Source: Flavobacteriaceae bacterium (GTDB lineage: Bacteria > Bacteroidota > Bacteroidia > Flavobacteriales > Flavobacteriaceae). Taken from it: DNA of 64,000 nucleotides. Below, piece after piece: positions 8,118 to 15,396 of this stretch (within the stretch, counting starts at the first letter, position 1; each line of letters opens with the position of its first letter). The translations under genes were made by a program, and so were the position numbers. The notes beneath the pieces are model-generated. The model ran no database searches. It saw only the letters and a list, made by a program, of their open reading frames with translations, and was not told the DNA's origin. The stretch is from positions 124,001 to 188,000 of the forward strand of contig CANFZM010000001.1 of the NCBI GenBank assembly GCA_947451525.1. Reading direction: 5' to 3'.

Positions 8118-9284
8118 ATGTTAAACTTCGAATTGTACAATCCGGTCAATTATATTTTTGGCAAAGGACAAACTGAAAAACTGACAACTTTAGTGCCAAA
8201 AGACGCGAAAATTTTAGTGGCTTATGGTGGCGGAAGTATCTTTAAAAATGGTGTTTACGACCAAGTAAAAACTGCTTTAACAGGTTTTGATTTTATAGAA
8301 TTTGGTGGTATCGAACCTAACCCAAGATTTGAAACCTTGATGAAAGCGGTTCATATTATTCGCAAACAAAAAATTACTTTCATTTTAGCCGTTGGTGGTG
8401 GAAGCGTTATTGATGGCGTGAAATTTATTTCGGCTGCAGTAAATTTTGAAGGAGAAGAAGCCGATATTCTTAAAAAACGAATTCTTTTTACAGATTTATC
8501 CAAAGTAATTCCGTTTGGAACGGTATTAACGTTACCTGCAACTGGATCCGAAATGAACTCGGGTGCGGTGGTAACTATTGGAGCAACTCAAGAAAAACTT
8601 ACCCTTGGCGGAAGTGCTTTGTTTCCGAAATTCTCCATTGTAGATCCAACCGTGATTGTTTCTTTACCAAAAAGACAATTGCAAAATGGTGTAGTTGATG
8701 CCTTTACCCACGTTATGGAACAATACATGACCTACAAGCACGATGCTATATTGCAAGACCGATTGGCCGAAAGCATTTTACAAACCTTAATTGAAGTTGG
8801 ACCAAGTGTGGTAGAAAATCCTTCGGATTATAAATTGGCTTCCAATTTTGTTTGGAGTGCTACCATGGCGTTAAACGGATTGATTCAAAAAGGAGTTCCT
8901 AGTGATTGGGCAACCCACATGATTGGTCATGAATTGACGGCTTTATACGAAATTGACCACGCGAGAACCTTGGCAATTATAGGACCAAACTTATATAAAA
9001 TAATGTTTGAAACTAAAAAAGAAAAACTTGCACAATACGGGCAACGCGTTTGGAACCTTACAGGAGATTCAACAGACGCTATTGCCCACCAAGCCATTGA
9101 AAAAACAGTCGAATTTTTCCATACTATGGGAATGAAAACCAAGTTATCTGAAAACGCAGAAAACTATAAAGAAACTGCCGATTTTATTGTAAATCGTTTT
9201 AAAGAAAGAGGTTGGTTGGCAATGGGCGAAAAACAAAATATTACTTTAGAAAAAGTAAGAGAAATTGTGGAGATGAGTTACTAG
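8118..9284 (+). CDS. Iron-containing alcohol dehydrogenase, YqhD-type aldehyde reductase
   Basis: A 388-residue group III alcohol dehydrogenase. Metal ligands are visible as D194 and H198 (VVDAFTHVMEQY), H267 (DWATHMIGHEL) and H281 (YEIDHARTL), the same residue numbers I recall for E. coli YqhD. Cofactor glycines are in AYGGGS (residues 35-40) and AVGGGSVIDG (91-100), and TLPATGSEMN is near 138. Relatives use NADPH to reduce short aldehydes. It lies 7 bases after the DJ-1/PfpI gene, suggesting a joint role in reactive carbonyl removal. Confidence 0.9.
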   Translation: MLNFELYNPVNYIFGKGQTEKLTTLVPKDAKILVAYGGGSIFKNGVYDQVKTALTGFDFIEFGGIEPNPRFETLMKAVHIIRKQKITFILAVGGGSVIDGVKFISAAVNFEGEEADILKKRILFTDLSKVIPFGTVLTLPATGSEMNSGAVVTIGATQEKLTLGGSALFPKFSIVDPTVIVSLPKRQLQNGVVDAFTHVMEQYMTYKHDAILQDRLAESILQTLIEVGPSVVENPSDYKLASNFVWSATMALNGLIQKGVPSDWATHMIGHELTALYEIDHARTLAIIGPNLYKIMFETKKEKLAQYGQRVWNLTGDSTDAIAHQAIEKTVEFFHTMGMKTKLSENAENYKETADFIVNRFKERGWLAMGEKQNITLEKVREIVEMSY

Positions 9285-9395
9285 TTTTTAGTAATTAGGC
9301 ATAGTCTTCTTATGACATTTATACAACAAACAAATAATTCAAAATTGACGTAAAAAAGTCGCCAATTTGACGCAATGAAAAAATTTCTTTTTTAG

Positions 9396-9403
9396 TAGTT
9401 TTG
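9396..9403 (+). promoter_or_regulatory. -7 box for the XRE regulator
   Basis: TAGTTTTG (TAnnTTTG), 17 bases before the ATG at 9420. A TTTG at 9366-9369 is 26 bases upstream, longer than the usual spacing. Two TTGACG words (around 9344 and 9367) lie just upstream and could be an operator. Confidence 0.5.
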
Positions 9404-9419
9404 GTAAAAATTGTAACCT

Positions 9420-9977
9420 ATGAACGAAATAGCAAAAAAAATTGTTGAGTCAAGAAAATTAAAAGGTTTATCTCAAGAAGAATTAGCAGAATTATCTAAA
9501 GTTAATTTAAGAACAATTCAAAGGATTGAAAATAACGAAAATGAACCAAGGGGTAAAACATTAATTTTAGTATGTGATGCTCTTGAACTAAATTTAGAGG
9601 AACTTCAATCATTACAGATAACCCCTAAGTTAGGAATTAAAGATTTATTAATAAATGGACTCTTTCTATTTATACTAAACATTCTTCTAAATTGTGTAAT
9701 TGGCTTTTTAGTATTGGATTCTGAATCAAACTTAAATAGTAAACTTGGAGGTTTTCTACTAAGTTTTTTTATTCCGTTTTATATTTGTTACAATACCAAA
9801 AAAACAAGTGGAATGAATCGAATGTTGAAGTATGGTGGTGGTTATATTGTTTACTTGTTTATGTGTTTTGTGCTTATTGGAATTCCAAAATCTTTAATTC
9901 TAGGATCTTGTTTAATGTTATCATTGGCAACATTATACTATGGGAATTTTTTTCTAAATACTAAACAAAATCAATAG
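9420..9977 (+). CDS. XRE-family HTH regulator with C-terminal membrane domain
   Basis: A 185-residue protein. Residues about 4-60 form a Cro/CI-type helix-turn-helix (LSQEELAELSKVNLRTIQRIEN is the two-helix core). Residues about 73-180 are hydrophobic, with about four membrane segments and no recognisable enzyme domain. This puts a DNA-binding domain on the inner face of the membrane. The ligand and targets are unknown. It is a single-gene unit with its own promoter box, ending in a strong hairpin. Similar HTH-plus-membrane proteins occur in Bacteroidetes, but I cannot assign a function. Confidence 0.75.
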   Translation: MNEIAKKIVESRKLKGLSQEELAELSKVNLRTIQRIENNENEPRGKTLILVCDALELNLEELQSLQITPKLGIKDLLINGLFLFILNILLNCVIGFLVLDSESNLNSKLGGFLLSFFIPFYICYNTKKTSGMNRMLKYGGGYIVYLFMCFVLIGIPKSLILGSCLMLSLATLYYGNFFLNTKQNQ

Positions 9978-10020
9978 ATAATTAGGTTTATTATTTTATA
10001 CTCTTCTCGTTAAAAATAAC

Positions 10021-10059
10021 AAAAAGGCGTTCCGGAAATTATTTCTGGAACGCCTTTTT
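10021..10059. terminator. Terminator after the XRE regulator
   Basis: A long hairpin, 10021-10039 pairing with 10041-10059 (core AAGGCGTTCC with GGAACGCCTT, one wobble), followed by T/A-rich sequence, 44 bases after the stop at 9977. The 200 bases after it, up to gpsA, hold nothing else recognisable. Confidence 0.8.
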
Positions 10060-10208
10060 TAAAACAAATGTATTAAACCCTTTTTAGAAAGACAATCTAA
10101 CAATCTTTCTGTAATAATAACGAACAATACTTTTTGTTATTGTGTTGATTGTCATAAATTTAAGTTAAAATGATTTTGTCATAATATTACATTAAGAACC
10201 CACTCGCT

Positions 10209-10240
10209 TTTGGGAATGCCATAAAAAAAGAGTATTTTTG
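10209..10240 (+). promoter_or_regulatory. gpsA: Promoter of gpsA
   Basis: TTTG at 10209-10212, a 20-base spacer, then TATTTTTG at 10233-10240, ending 20 bases before the gpsA ATG. Both Bacteroidetes elements are present. Confidence 0.65.
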
Positions 10241-10260
10241 ATTTTTCAAACAATAAAGAA

Positions 10261-11256
10261 ATGAATACTATTCCAAAGTTTGCCGTAATAGGTGGAGGAA
10301 GTTGGGCTACTGCAATTGCCAAAATGCTGTGTGTGAACCTAGACGAAATTGCTTGGTACATGCGAAACCAATCGGCAATTGATCATATAAAAACACAAAA
10401 ACACAATCCGAATTATTTGAGTTCGGTAGAGTTTGACACGAACAAACTTAGGCTTACTGCAGATATTAATGAAGCGGTGGAGTATGCAGATTACCTCATT
10501 TTCGCGATTCCATCTGCCTTCTTAAGTGCCGAATTAGAAAAACTTACCGTTAGTTTACAAGGAAAAGTTATTTTCTCTGCCATTAAAGGAATTGTGCCAG
10601 AAACGTTCTTGATTGTTGGCGAACATTTTAATAAAAAATTTGACATTCCTTTTGAAAATATCGGAGTAATTACGGGTCCTTGCCATGCAGAAGAGGTTGC
10701 TTTAGAACGTCTTTCGTACCTAACCATTGCTTGTGGGGATCCTGCTAAAGCAAAGGTTGTGGCTAAAGTTCTTGCAGGAAATTACATTAAAACTAAAATA
10801 TCTGATGATATTATAGGTACCGAATATGCGGCTATGTTGAAAAACATTTATGCTATTGCTGCCGGAATTGCCCACGGATTGGGTTATGGAGATAACTTCC
10901 AATCGGTGATTATGAGTAATGCCATCCGGGAGATGAAAAAATTCATCCGAAAAGTGCATAAGATGAAGCGTAACATTAATAATTCGGCATATTTAGGTGA
11001 TTTATTAGTTACTGGTTATTCTGTCTTTTCTAGAAATAGAATGTTTGGAAATATGATTGGAAAAGGATACACGGTAAAATCGGCTATGATGGAAATGAGC
11101 ATGGTTGCCGAAGGGTATTACGCTGTGAAAAGTGCTTATAAATTAAACCAAGAATACAAAGCCAAAACACCTATTATAGATGCAGTTTATGAAATTTTGT
11201 ATGAAGGAAAAGATGCAAAAACAGTATTTAAAAAACTAACCGATAAACTGGATTAA
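10261..11256 (+). CDS. gpsA: Glycerol-3-phosphate dehydrogenase [NAD(P)+]
   Basis: A 331-residue cytosolic enzyme that makes sn-glycerol-3-phosphate for phospholipids. The N-terminal Rossmann motif is GGGSWATAIA (residues 11-20), the substrate region is TGPCHAEEVA (138-147), and the catalytic lysine is K194 in AAMLKNIYAIA. The GxGDL-type segment reads YLGDLLVT. The length is normal. It is followed after one base by a small membrane-protein gene, so the two are one transcript. Confidence 0.95.
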   Translation: MNTIPKFAVIGGGSWATAIAKMLCVNLDEIAWYMRNQSAIDHIKTQKHNPNYLSSVEFDTNKLRLTADINEAVEYADYLIFAIPSAFLSAELEKLTVSLQGKVIFSAIKGIVPETFLIVGEHFNKKFDIPFENIGVITGPCHAEEVALERLSYLTIACGDPAKAKVVAKVLAGNYIKTKISDDIIGTEYAAMLKNIYAIAAGIAHGLGYGDNFQSVIMSNAIREMKKFIRKVHKMKRNINNSAYLGDLLVTGYSVFSRNRMFGNMIGKGYTVKSAMMEMSMVAEGYYAVKSAYKLNQEYKAKTPIIDAVYEILYEGKDAKTVFKKLTDKLD

Positions 11257-11257
11257 G

Positions 11258-11476
11258 ATGAGTGAAAGATGGATATATCAGATAAAATCGGGTGGACTTT
11301 GGGGTGTTTTTATGACCGCTTTTAATGTGCTTTTTGAAATAAAAGAAAAACCTTTTATGCAACAAGTTACTACTTCTAATTTTTACATTAGAGCCGTTGG
11401 ATTTATTCTGATGGGAATTTTTGTTTTGGGTTATTTTAATTGGAAACAGAAAATGAAACGAGAACAAAATCTATAA
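11258..11476 (+). CDS. Small membrane protein, unknown
   Basis: A 72-residue protein starting one base after the gpsA stop, so its position supports it as a real co-transcribed gene. One clear membrane helix is at about residues 44-62 (RAVGFILMGIFVLGYFNW), preceded by a weaker hydrophobic stretch (GGLWGVFMTAFNVLFEI). The C-terminus is basic (KQKMKREQNL). No motif recognised. Its stop codon is directly next to the stop of the convergent gene at 11477, with no intergenic base. Confidence 0.65.
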   Translation: MSERWIYQIKSGGLWGVFMTAFNVLFEIKEKPFMQQVTTSNFYIRAVGFILMGIFVLGYFNWKQKMKREQNL

Positions 11477-11884
11477 CTACCGCACTATAACACCTTCAAC
11501 AAACAAAATTGGTACTTCTTCGGTGGCTTCTTCGTTGACGGTATTTTTTCTAAAAATAAATTTTTTGTCGTATAAGGTGTTTCCTATGAAATAGGTAACC
11601 ATAAACTCATTGTTGAGTGCTAGCACACTCTTTTCTATCATTTCTACTTTAACTACCGAAACCGATGGCACTTGCACGAATGCGTGGCGCAAGAGCGCCG
11701 TTTTTTTCATTTCACCTTCCAATGTACCAAAGGCTTTGGAAACGACCATTACGCCTTCTAAATCAAAGTCGGAGTCGTTTACAAGATAGACGTTCCAAAC
11801 TTTTTCCATAAAGTCATCGCTCCATTCTGGAATGGCGGCTAGGAATACGTTTTCTACTTCGGGGATGGTGATGTCTGCTTTCAT
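11477..11884 (-). CDS. Conserved-looking protein of unknown function
   Basis: A 135-residue soluble protein with no signal peptide or membrane helix. It is acidic, with a predicted beta-rich body (VWNVYLVNDSDFDLEGVMVVS near residue 29, FMVTYFIGNTLYDKKFIFRK near 94). Codon use and steady amino-acid composition support coding. I do not recognise the family. It faces the gpsA unit with zero spacing and is followed upstream by a repeat-rich gap. I know of no characterised member. Confidence 0.65.
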   Translation of the reverse strand: MKADITIPEVENVFLAAIPEWSDDFMEKVWNVYLVNDSDFDLEGVMVVSKAFGTLEGEMKKTALLRHAFVQVPSVSVVKVEMIEKSVLALNNEFMVTYFIGNTLYDKKFIFRKNTVNEEATEEVPILFVEGVIVR

Positions 11885-11890
11885 GATTGT

Positions 11891-11978
11891 TGTTGTTTTG
11901 CCACTAAGACACTAAGTAGCGAAGGTTTATTTCTTAAAGGTTTTTGTTGTTTTGCCACAAAGACACTAAGTCGCGAAG
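11891..11978. repeat. Two 34-bp direct repeats
   Basis: Copies at 11891-11924 and 11945-11978 differ at two positions and contain GCCACTAAGACACTAAGT / GCCACAAAGACACTAAGT. They resemble a common Bacteroidetes intergenic word of the type CACAAAGRCAC. They lie in the 366-base gap between the gene at 11477 and pheS, together with the RNA-like element at 12060. Confidence 0.75.
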
Positions 11979-12059
11979 TTTTTTTTTCTTACCTCAGCCG
12001 TGGTTTATTATTATTATGTTGCTTGAAACTTTTATTTTCACTCGACAATCATTGCCAAA

Positions 12060-12165
12060 TAGCCCTGATTGCAGTGGAAATCCTGGCATTGCGATAAACG
12101 AAAGTGGTATTGGATTGCTTCGTTCCTCGCAATGCCAGATTGAAACGGAAAGCAGGAATTGCCTT
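12060..12165 (+). ncRNA. Structured intergenic element, copy A (Flavo-1-like?)
   Basis: Conserved ends TAGCCCTGATTGCAGTGG (from 12060) and CGGAAAGCAGGAATTGCC (to 12163) enclose a central hairpin with a perfect 12-bp stem (12083-12094 with 12127-12138). A second copy at 30817 has the same ends but a different centre. The closing CTG/CAG pair of copy A is CAG/CTG in copy B, a compensatory change that supports RNA pairing. It may be the Flavo-1 RNA motif; this is from memory and unverified. It reads opposite to the flanking genes. The right arm of the centre is a REP-like arm. Confidence 0.5.
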
Positions 12166-12217
12166 TACTAAAATGCCCGAAACTTTCGCTTCTGAAAATT
12201 TTTACTTTAAATTTATG

Positions 12218-12244
12218 CCTAACAGGTTAAAAAAACGTGTTAGG
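12218..12244. repeat. Hairpin of the CCTAACAGGTT class after pheS
   Basis: CCTAACAGGTT and AACGTGTTAGG pair with one mismatch around an A-rich loop, 7 bases past the pheS stop on the minus strand. It resembles perfect copies at 22439-22466 and may act as the pheS terminator. Confidence 0.6.
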
Positions 12245-12250
12245 ATGGTG

Positions 12251-13270
12251 CTAAATATTGGCTTTGAATTGCTCTAAGAAACGGATGTCGTTTTCGTAAA
12301 ACATACGGATGTCGCCAATTTGGTACAATAACATTGCGATGCGCTCAATTCCCATTCCGAATGCAAATCCGTTGTAGTCTTCGGGGTTGATGCCACAGTT
12401 TTTCAATACGTTTGGATCTACCATGCCACAACCGCCAATTTCTAACCAACCGGTTCCTTTGGTGATGCGGTAATCGGTTTCGGTTTTTAGTCCCCAGTAA
12501 ATATCAATTTCGGCACTTGGCTCGGTAAAAGGGAAATAACTTGGACGCAAACGGATTTTAGATTTTCCGAACATTTCTTTGGTGAAATACAAAAGGGTTT
12601 GTTTTAAATCGGCAAAAGAAACGTCTTTGTCAATATACAAACCTTCGACTTGGTGGAAAATACAATGTGACCGCGAAGAAACCGCTTCGTTACGGAATAC
12701 TCTTCCTGGAGAAATGGTTCGGATGGGCGGTTTATTGTTTTCCATGTAACGCACTTGCACAGAAGAAGTGTGGGTGCGCAACAAAACATCGGGATTGGTT
12801 TGGATGAAAAAAGTATCTTGCATGTCGCGTGCCGGATGGTATTCTGGCAGGTTTAATGCGGTGAAATTATGCCAATCGTCTTCGATTTCTGGCCCTTCGG
12901 AAACGTTGAATCCGATGGTAGAAAATATGTCGATGATTTGGTTTTTAACTATAGAAATAGGGTGACGAGAACCAATAGAAATTGGTTCGCTTGGGCGGGT
13001 TAAATCGCCATAGAAACCTTTTATTTCTTCTTTGCTTTCCAGTTCTTCCTGAATGGATTTTACTTTTTCTTCGGCAACCGCTTTTAGGGTATTGATTACT
13101 TGCCCGAAGTCTTTTTTCTGGTCGTTAGGAATGTTTTTGAACTCGGTGAAAAGTTCTTTCAGCAAGCCTTTACTTCCTAAATATTTAATGCGGAATTGCT
13201 CTAAAGATTCTTTGTTTTTGTCATTGAATGCTTTAGCCTCTTCGATATGTTGTTTAATCTTGTCTATCAT
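12251..13270 (-). CDS. pheS: Phenylalanine-tRNA ligase alpha subunit
   Basis: A 339-residue class II aminoacyl-tRNA synthetase subunit that charges tRNA-Phe as a complex with PheT. The N-terminal coiled-coil region (about 1-90) binds tRNA. The catalytic core has motif 2 ([20 protein letters not shown], near residue 188) and motif 3 ([14 protein letters not shown], near 303). pheT is not adjacent, which is usual in Bacteroidetes. It has its own TAnnTTTG box 20 bases upstream. Confidence 0.95.
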   Translation of the reverse strand: MIDKIKQHIEEAKAFNDKNKESLEQFRIKYLGSKGLLKELFTEFKNIPNDQKKDFGQVINTLKAVAEEKVKSIQEELESKEEIKGFYGDLTRPSEPISIGSRHPISIVKNQIIDIFSTIGFNVSEGPEIEDDWHNFTALNLPEYHPARDMQDTFFIQTNPDVLLRTHTSSVQVRYMENNKPPIRTISPGRVFRNEAVSSRSHCIFHQVEGLYIDKDVSFADLKQTLLYFTKEMFGKSKIRLRPSYFPFTEPSAEIDIYWGLKTETDYRITKGTGWLEIGGCGMVDPNVLKNCGINPEDYNGFAFGMGIERIAMLLYQIGDIRMFYENDIRFLEQFKANI

Positions 13271-13289
13271 CGGTCTTTCTTTGAAGGTG

Positions 13290-13297
13290 CAAATTTA
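13290..13297 (-). promoter_or_regulatory. pheS: -7 box for pheS
   Basis: TAAATTTG on the minus strand, 20 bases before the pheS ATG. The -33 position falls in the GTAGGTT heptad repeat that begins at 13305, so the repeat borders the promoter. Confidence 0.55.
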
Positions 13298-13304
13298 AGT
13301 AAAA

Positions 13305-13391
13305 AGGTTGTAGGTTGTAGGTTGTAGGTTGTAGGTTTTTTAAAAAATTCAACTATCAACCATCATTAATCAACAATCGTTAATCAATTAG
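13305..13391. repeat. Heptad repeat, inverted halves (GTAGGTT / CAACNAT)
   Basis: Four exact GTAGGTT units (13310-13337), an A/T-rich centre, then six degenerate units from 13350: CAACTAT, CAACCAT, CATTAAT, CAACAAT, CGTTAAT, CAATTAG. The second half is roughly the reverse complement of the first. It runs into the stop codon (13380-13382) of the next minus-strand gene, so it covers that gene's 3' end. Confidence 0.75.
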
Positions 13392-13736
13392 TTCTTTTTC
13401 GATAAAATAATTCACAATGGCTTCTTTCATTAAAACCGATTGTTCTCCTGCTTTTAAAGGCGGAAGTTCTTCTTTTATGATGTAATGGGGCCAGCCTTCT
13501 TTATCTACATAATCAAATTGGTAATAGCCGTAAGGCTCTAGCAATCGGCAAATGGCAATGTGCATAAGATTTAGCTTTTCGTCTTTTTTAAATAATTGCT
13601 GGAATCTTCCAAATTCTTGCACTCCGATAAGGTAAATTATGGCATCCAAATCTAAATCTTCGCCTTGCGAAAATTGATTGGAGAGGATGGAAACGACATT
13701 TTCCCAGCGTTCTTTTAGTTGTATATCTCTTGACAT
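13380..13736 (-). CDS. Conserved-looking protein of unknown function
   Basis: A 118-residue soluble, mostly helical protein (QLKERWENVVSILSNQF start; YLIGVQEFGRFQQLFKKDEK near residue 51; a Tyr-rich stretch EPYGYYQFDYVDKEGWPHY near 88). The composition and the presence of a promoter box upstream support a real gene. I recall similar short proteins in Flavobacteriia next to cvpA but no function. It is divergent from cvpA. Its last codons overlap the end of a heptad repeat. Confidence 0.65.
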   Translation of the reverse strand: MSRDIQLKERWENVVSILSNQFSQGEDLDLDAIIYLIGVQEFGRFQQLFKKDEKLNLMHIAICRLLEPYGYYQFDYVDKEGWPHYIIKEELPPLKAGEQSVLMKEAIVNYFIEKELID

Positions 13737-13750
13737 TGAATAGTTACGAG

Positions 13751-13771
13751 TTTAAGGTTGCGGGTTTAAGG
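13751..13771. repeat. Short heptad repeat (TTTAAGG)
   Basis: TTTAAGG, TTGCGGG, TTTAAGG in register, between the start of the 13380 gene and its promoter box, so it would lie in the 5' untranslated region. Confidence 0.5.
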
Positions 13772-13804
13772 TTTTTGAAATTATACGCAACCAATTTATT
13801 TCAG

Positions 13805-13812
13805 CAAAGATA
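13805..13812 (-). promoter_or_regulatory. -7 box for the gene at 13380-13736
   Basis: TATCTTTG on the minus strand, 69 bases before the ATG, next to the divergent cvpA promoter. Confidence 0.55.
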
Positions 13813-13823
13813 GTAAGTAGAAT

Positions 13824-13852
13824 TTTGACATTAGAATATTCTTTTATCTTTG
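13824..13852 (+). promoter_or_regulatory. Promoter of cvpA
   Basis: TTTG at 13824-13827, a 17-base spacer, then TATCTTTG at 13845-13852, ending 21 bases before the ATG. This is a near-perfect Bacteroidetes TTTG-N17-TAnnTTTG promoter and the best one in the window. Confidence 0.75.
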
Positions 13853-13873
13853 CAATTCATTTTTAGATAAAAT

Positions 13874-14353
13874 ATGGGTTTTATAGATATTGTTTTAGGT
13901 GCATTATTGGTTTTTGGATTGATTCGTGGTTTACGAAACGGACTTATTGTGGAATTTGCTTCGTTGATTTCGTTCTTCGTAGGAATTTATTTAGCCGTTA
14001 AATTTTCTTCGGTACTTGGAGATAGTAAAACCGCCAAAGTAACTGCTTTTGTAATCATATTAATAGTCGTCATTATTGGAATTCACTTACTCGCAAAGGC
14101 CCTTTCTAAAATTGCTAGCGCTATGTTGTTGGGAGGATTAAACAAAATAGGGGGTGCTGTTTTTGGAACTTTGAGAACGGCTTTATTCTTGGGTGTGATT
14201 TTGAGTTTATTTCAAAAGGTAAACATCAACAATACTTTAGTTTCGAAAGAAACCGAAGCAAAATCTATCTTTTTTAATCCGATTTTAAAAACGTCGGAGT
14301 TTATGCTGCCCGTTTTATCGAATTGGTTTACAGATTTGAAGAAGAAGGTTTAG
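13874..14353 (+). CDS. CvpA-family membrane protein
   Basis: A 159-residue protein with four hydrophobic segments (about residues 4-18, 27-45, 56-75, 98-115), the layout of the CvpA family. The start MGFIDIVLGALLVFGLIRGLRNGLI is typical, with RGLRNG between the first two helices. CvpA is needed for colicin V production in E. coli, but in most bacteria the role is unknown and may be envelope-related. It is a single gene with a strong promoter, convergent with batE across a large heptad repeat. Confidence 0.85.
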   Translation: MGFIDIVLGALLVFGLIRGLRNGLIVEFASLISFFVGIYLAVKFSSVLGDSKTAKVTAFVIILIVVIIGIHLLAKALSKIASAMLLGGLNKIGGAVFGTLRTALFLGVILSLFQKVNINNTLVSKETEAKSIFFNPILKTSEFMLPVLSNWFTDLKKKV

Positions 14354-14358
14354 ATTTT

Positions 14359-14602
14359 AGTAATCAGTGTTCAGAAGGCAGTTTTCGGTGCTCAGTATTC
14401 TGTGATTGTCTTTATGGTAAATTAAAATGAGATTCCTACGGATTGACAAACTGTGAACTGATGACTGATTCGTGCTATTGAAAATAAGATTCCTACGGAC
14501 TCGAGAGCTTTGCTCGAACAGGCGAAGCAATGACAAACTCTGAACCGAAAACTGCTTTCTGAAAACTGAGCACTGAGCACTGCATTCTGAACACTGAATA
14601 CT
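14359..14602. repeat. Composite repeat between cvpA and batE
   Basis: The left arm holds heptads AGTAATC, AGTGTTC, AGAAGGC, AGTTTTC, GGTGCTC, AGTATTC (14359-14400). The right arm (14551-14602) holds the inverted heptads ACTGCTT, TCTGAAA, ACTGAGC (twice), ACTGCAT, TCTGAAC, ACTGAAT. Between them are a third heptad run (ACTGTGA, ACTGATG, ACTGATT, 14450-14470) and REP-like pieces (14429-14452 and 14486-14541). It ends directly at the batE stop codon and probably terminates both convergent genes. Confidence 0.8.
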
Positions 14603-15346
14603 TTAATTCAACTCCTTTATAGCGTCTTCACTTATCCAACCTGTGGTTTCATCGGTTAGTTGGATTTTTTTCCAATTGGCGATGCTTTCTAAAACATATA
14701 CTTTAGTTCCTTCGTGGAGTAAAATGGTTTCTGGGCTAGTTGCTTTAGGTTCTCCTTTAACCGAAGCAGTTTCTGCAAAAACGATTGCTGGTTTCTCTGA
14801 GGAAATTCTGTTTTTTTCATAAATTCCAGAAGAAACGCTTATTACAATTCCGAGGAAAATAAAAAACATTCCAGAGAAGAAAATTCGTTTTTTAAAGGCC
14901 GTTCCCGATAAGTAATATCCTGCAAAAAAGGTTAAAAATACAAATGCCAAAACTACTGCTATCCAAGCCCAAGTATCGTAATAATAACTCGAAGTAAAGT
15001 CTTCCATCAATTTGCTAAAGCCAACTTTAGGAACCACTTTTATATCGTCTATAGTCATTTTACGAGCAAAATCGAGATTGGTTTTTATTTCGTCGTCGTT
15101 CGGATTAAGTTGCAATGCCTTTTCGTAATTATAAACCGCTGGGGCTACTTTATGCAATTTATAATAGCAGTTTCCGAGATTGAAATACAAATCGGCAGAA
15201 TGTTTTCCGGAAGCAAGAACACTTTCATAATTGTGGATGGCTTCGGTATAATTTTCTTTTTGATATAATTGATTTCCTTTTTCAAAAGCCGTTTGAGCGG
15301 ATGAAAATTGGAAGATTAAAATTAAGATAATAATATATTTTTTCAT
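14603..15346 (-). CDS. batE: BatE: TPR and SH3-like membrane protein
   Basis: A 247-residue protein of the Bat (Bacteroides aerotolerance) system. Signal peptide 1-17; TPR repeats at about 20-100 (YFNLGNCYYKLHKVAPAVYNYEKAL); two membrane helices at about 134-155 and 163-183; then a bacterial SH3-like domain at about 195-247 (LHEGTKVYVLESIANWKKIQL). It is the last gene of the minus-strand moxR-bat operon, 50 bases after batD. Its exact role in oxygen tolerance is not established. Confidence 0.85.
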   Translation of the reverse strand: MKKYIIILILIFQFSSAQTAFEKGNQLYQKENYTEAIHNYESVLASGKHSADLYFNLGNCYYKLHKVAPAVYNYEKALQLNPNDDEIKTNLDFARKMTIDDIKVVPKVGFSKLMEDFTSSYYYDTWAWIAVVLAFVFLTFFAGYYLSGTAFKKRIFFSGMFFIFLGIVISVSSGIYEKNRISSEKPAIVFAETASVKGEPKATSPETILLHEGTKVYVLESIANWKKIQLTDETTGWISEDAIKELN

Positions 15347-15396
15347 TTTTTAAACCATTAAGGAATTAAGATGCATTAGGTTTTACCTTCTTTAGG

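Noticed and set aside
11944..12171. Plus-strand frame of 75 codons over the repeat and RNA-like element
   Set aside because: It is made entirely of direct-repeat and element sequence, with no promoter and no protein-like composition.
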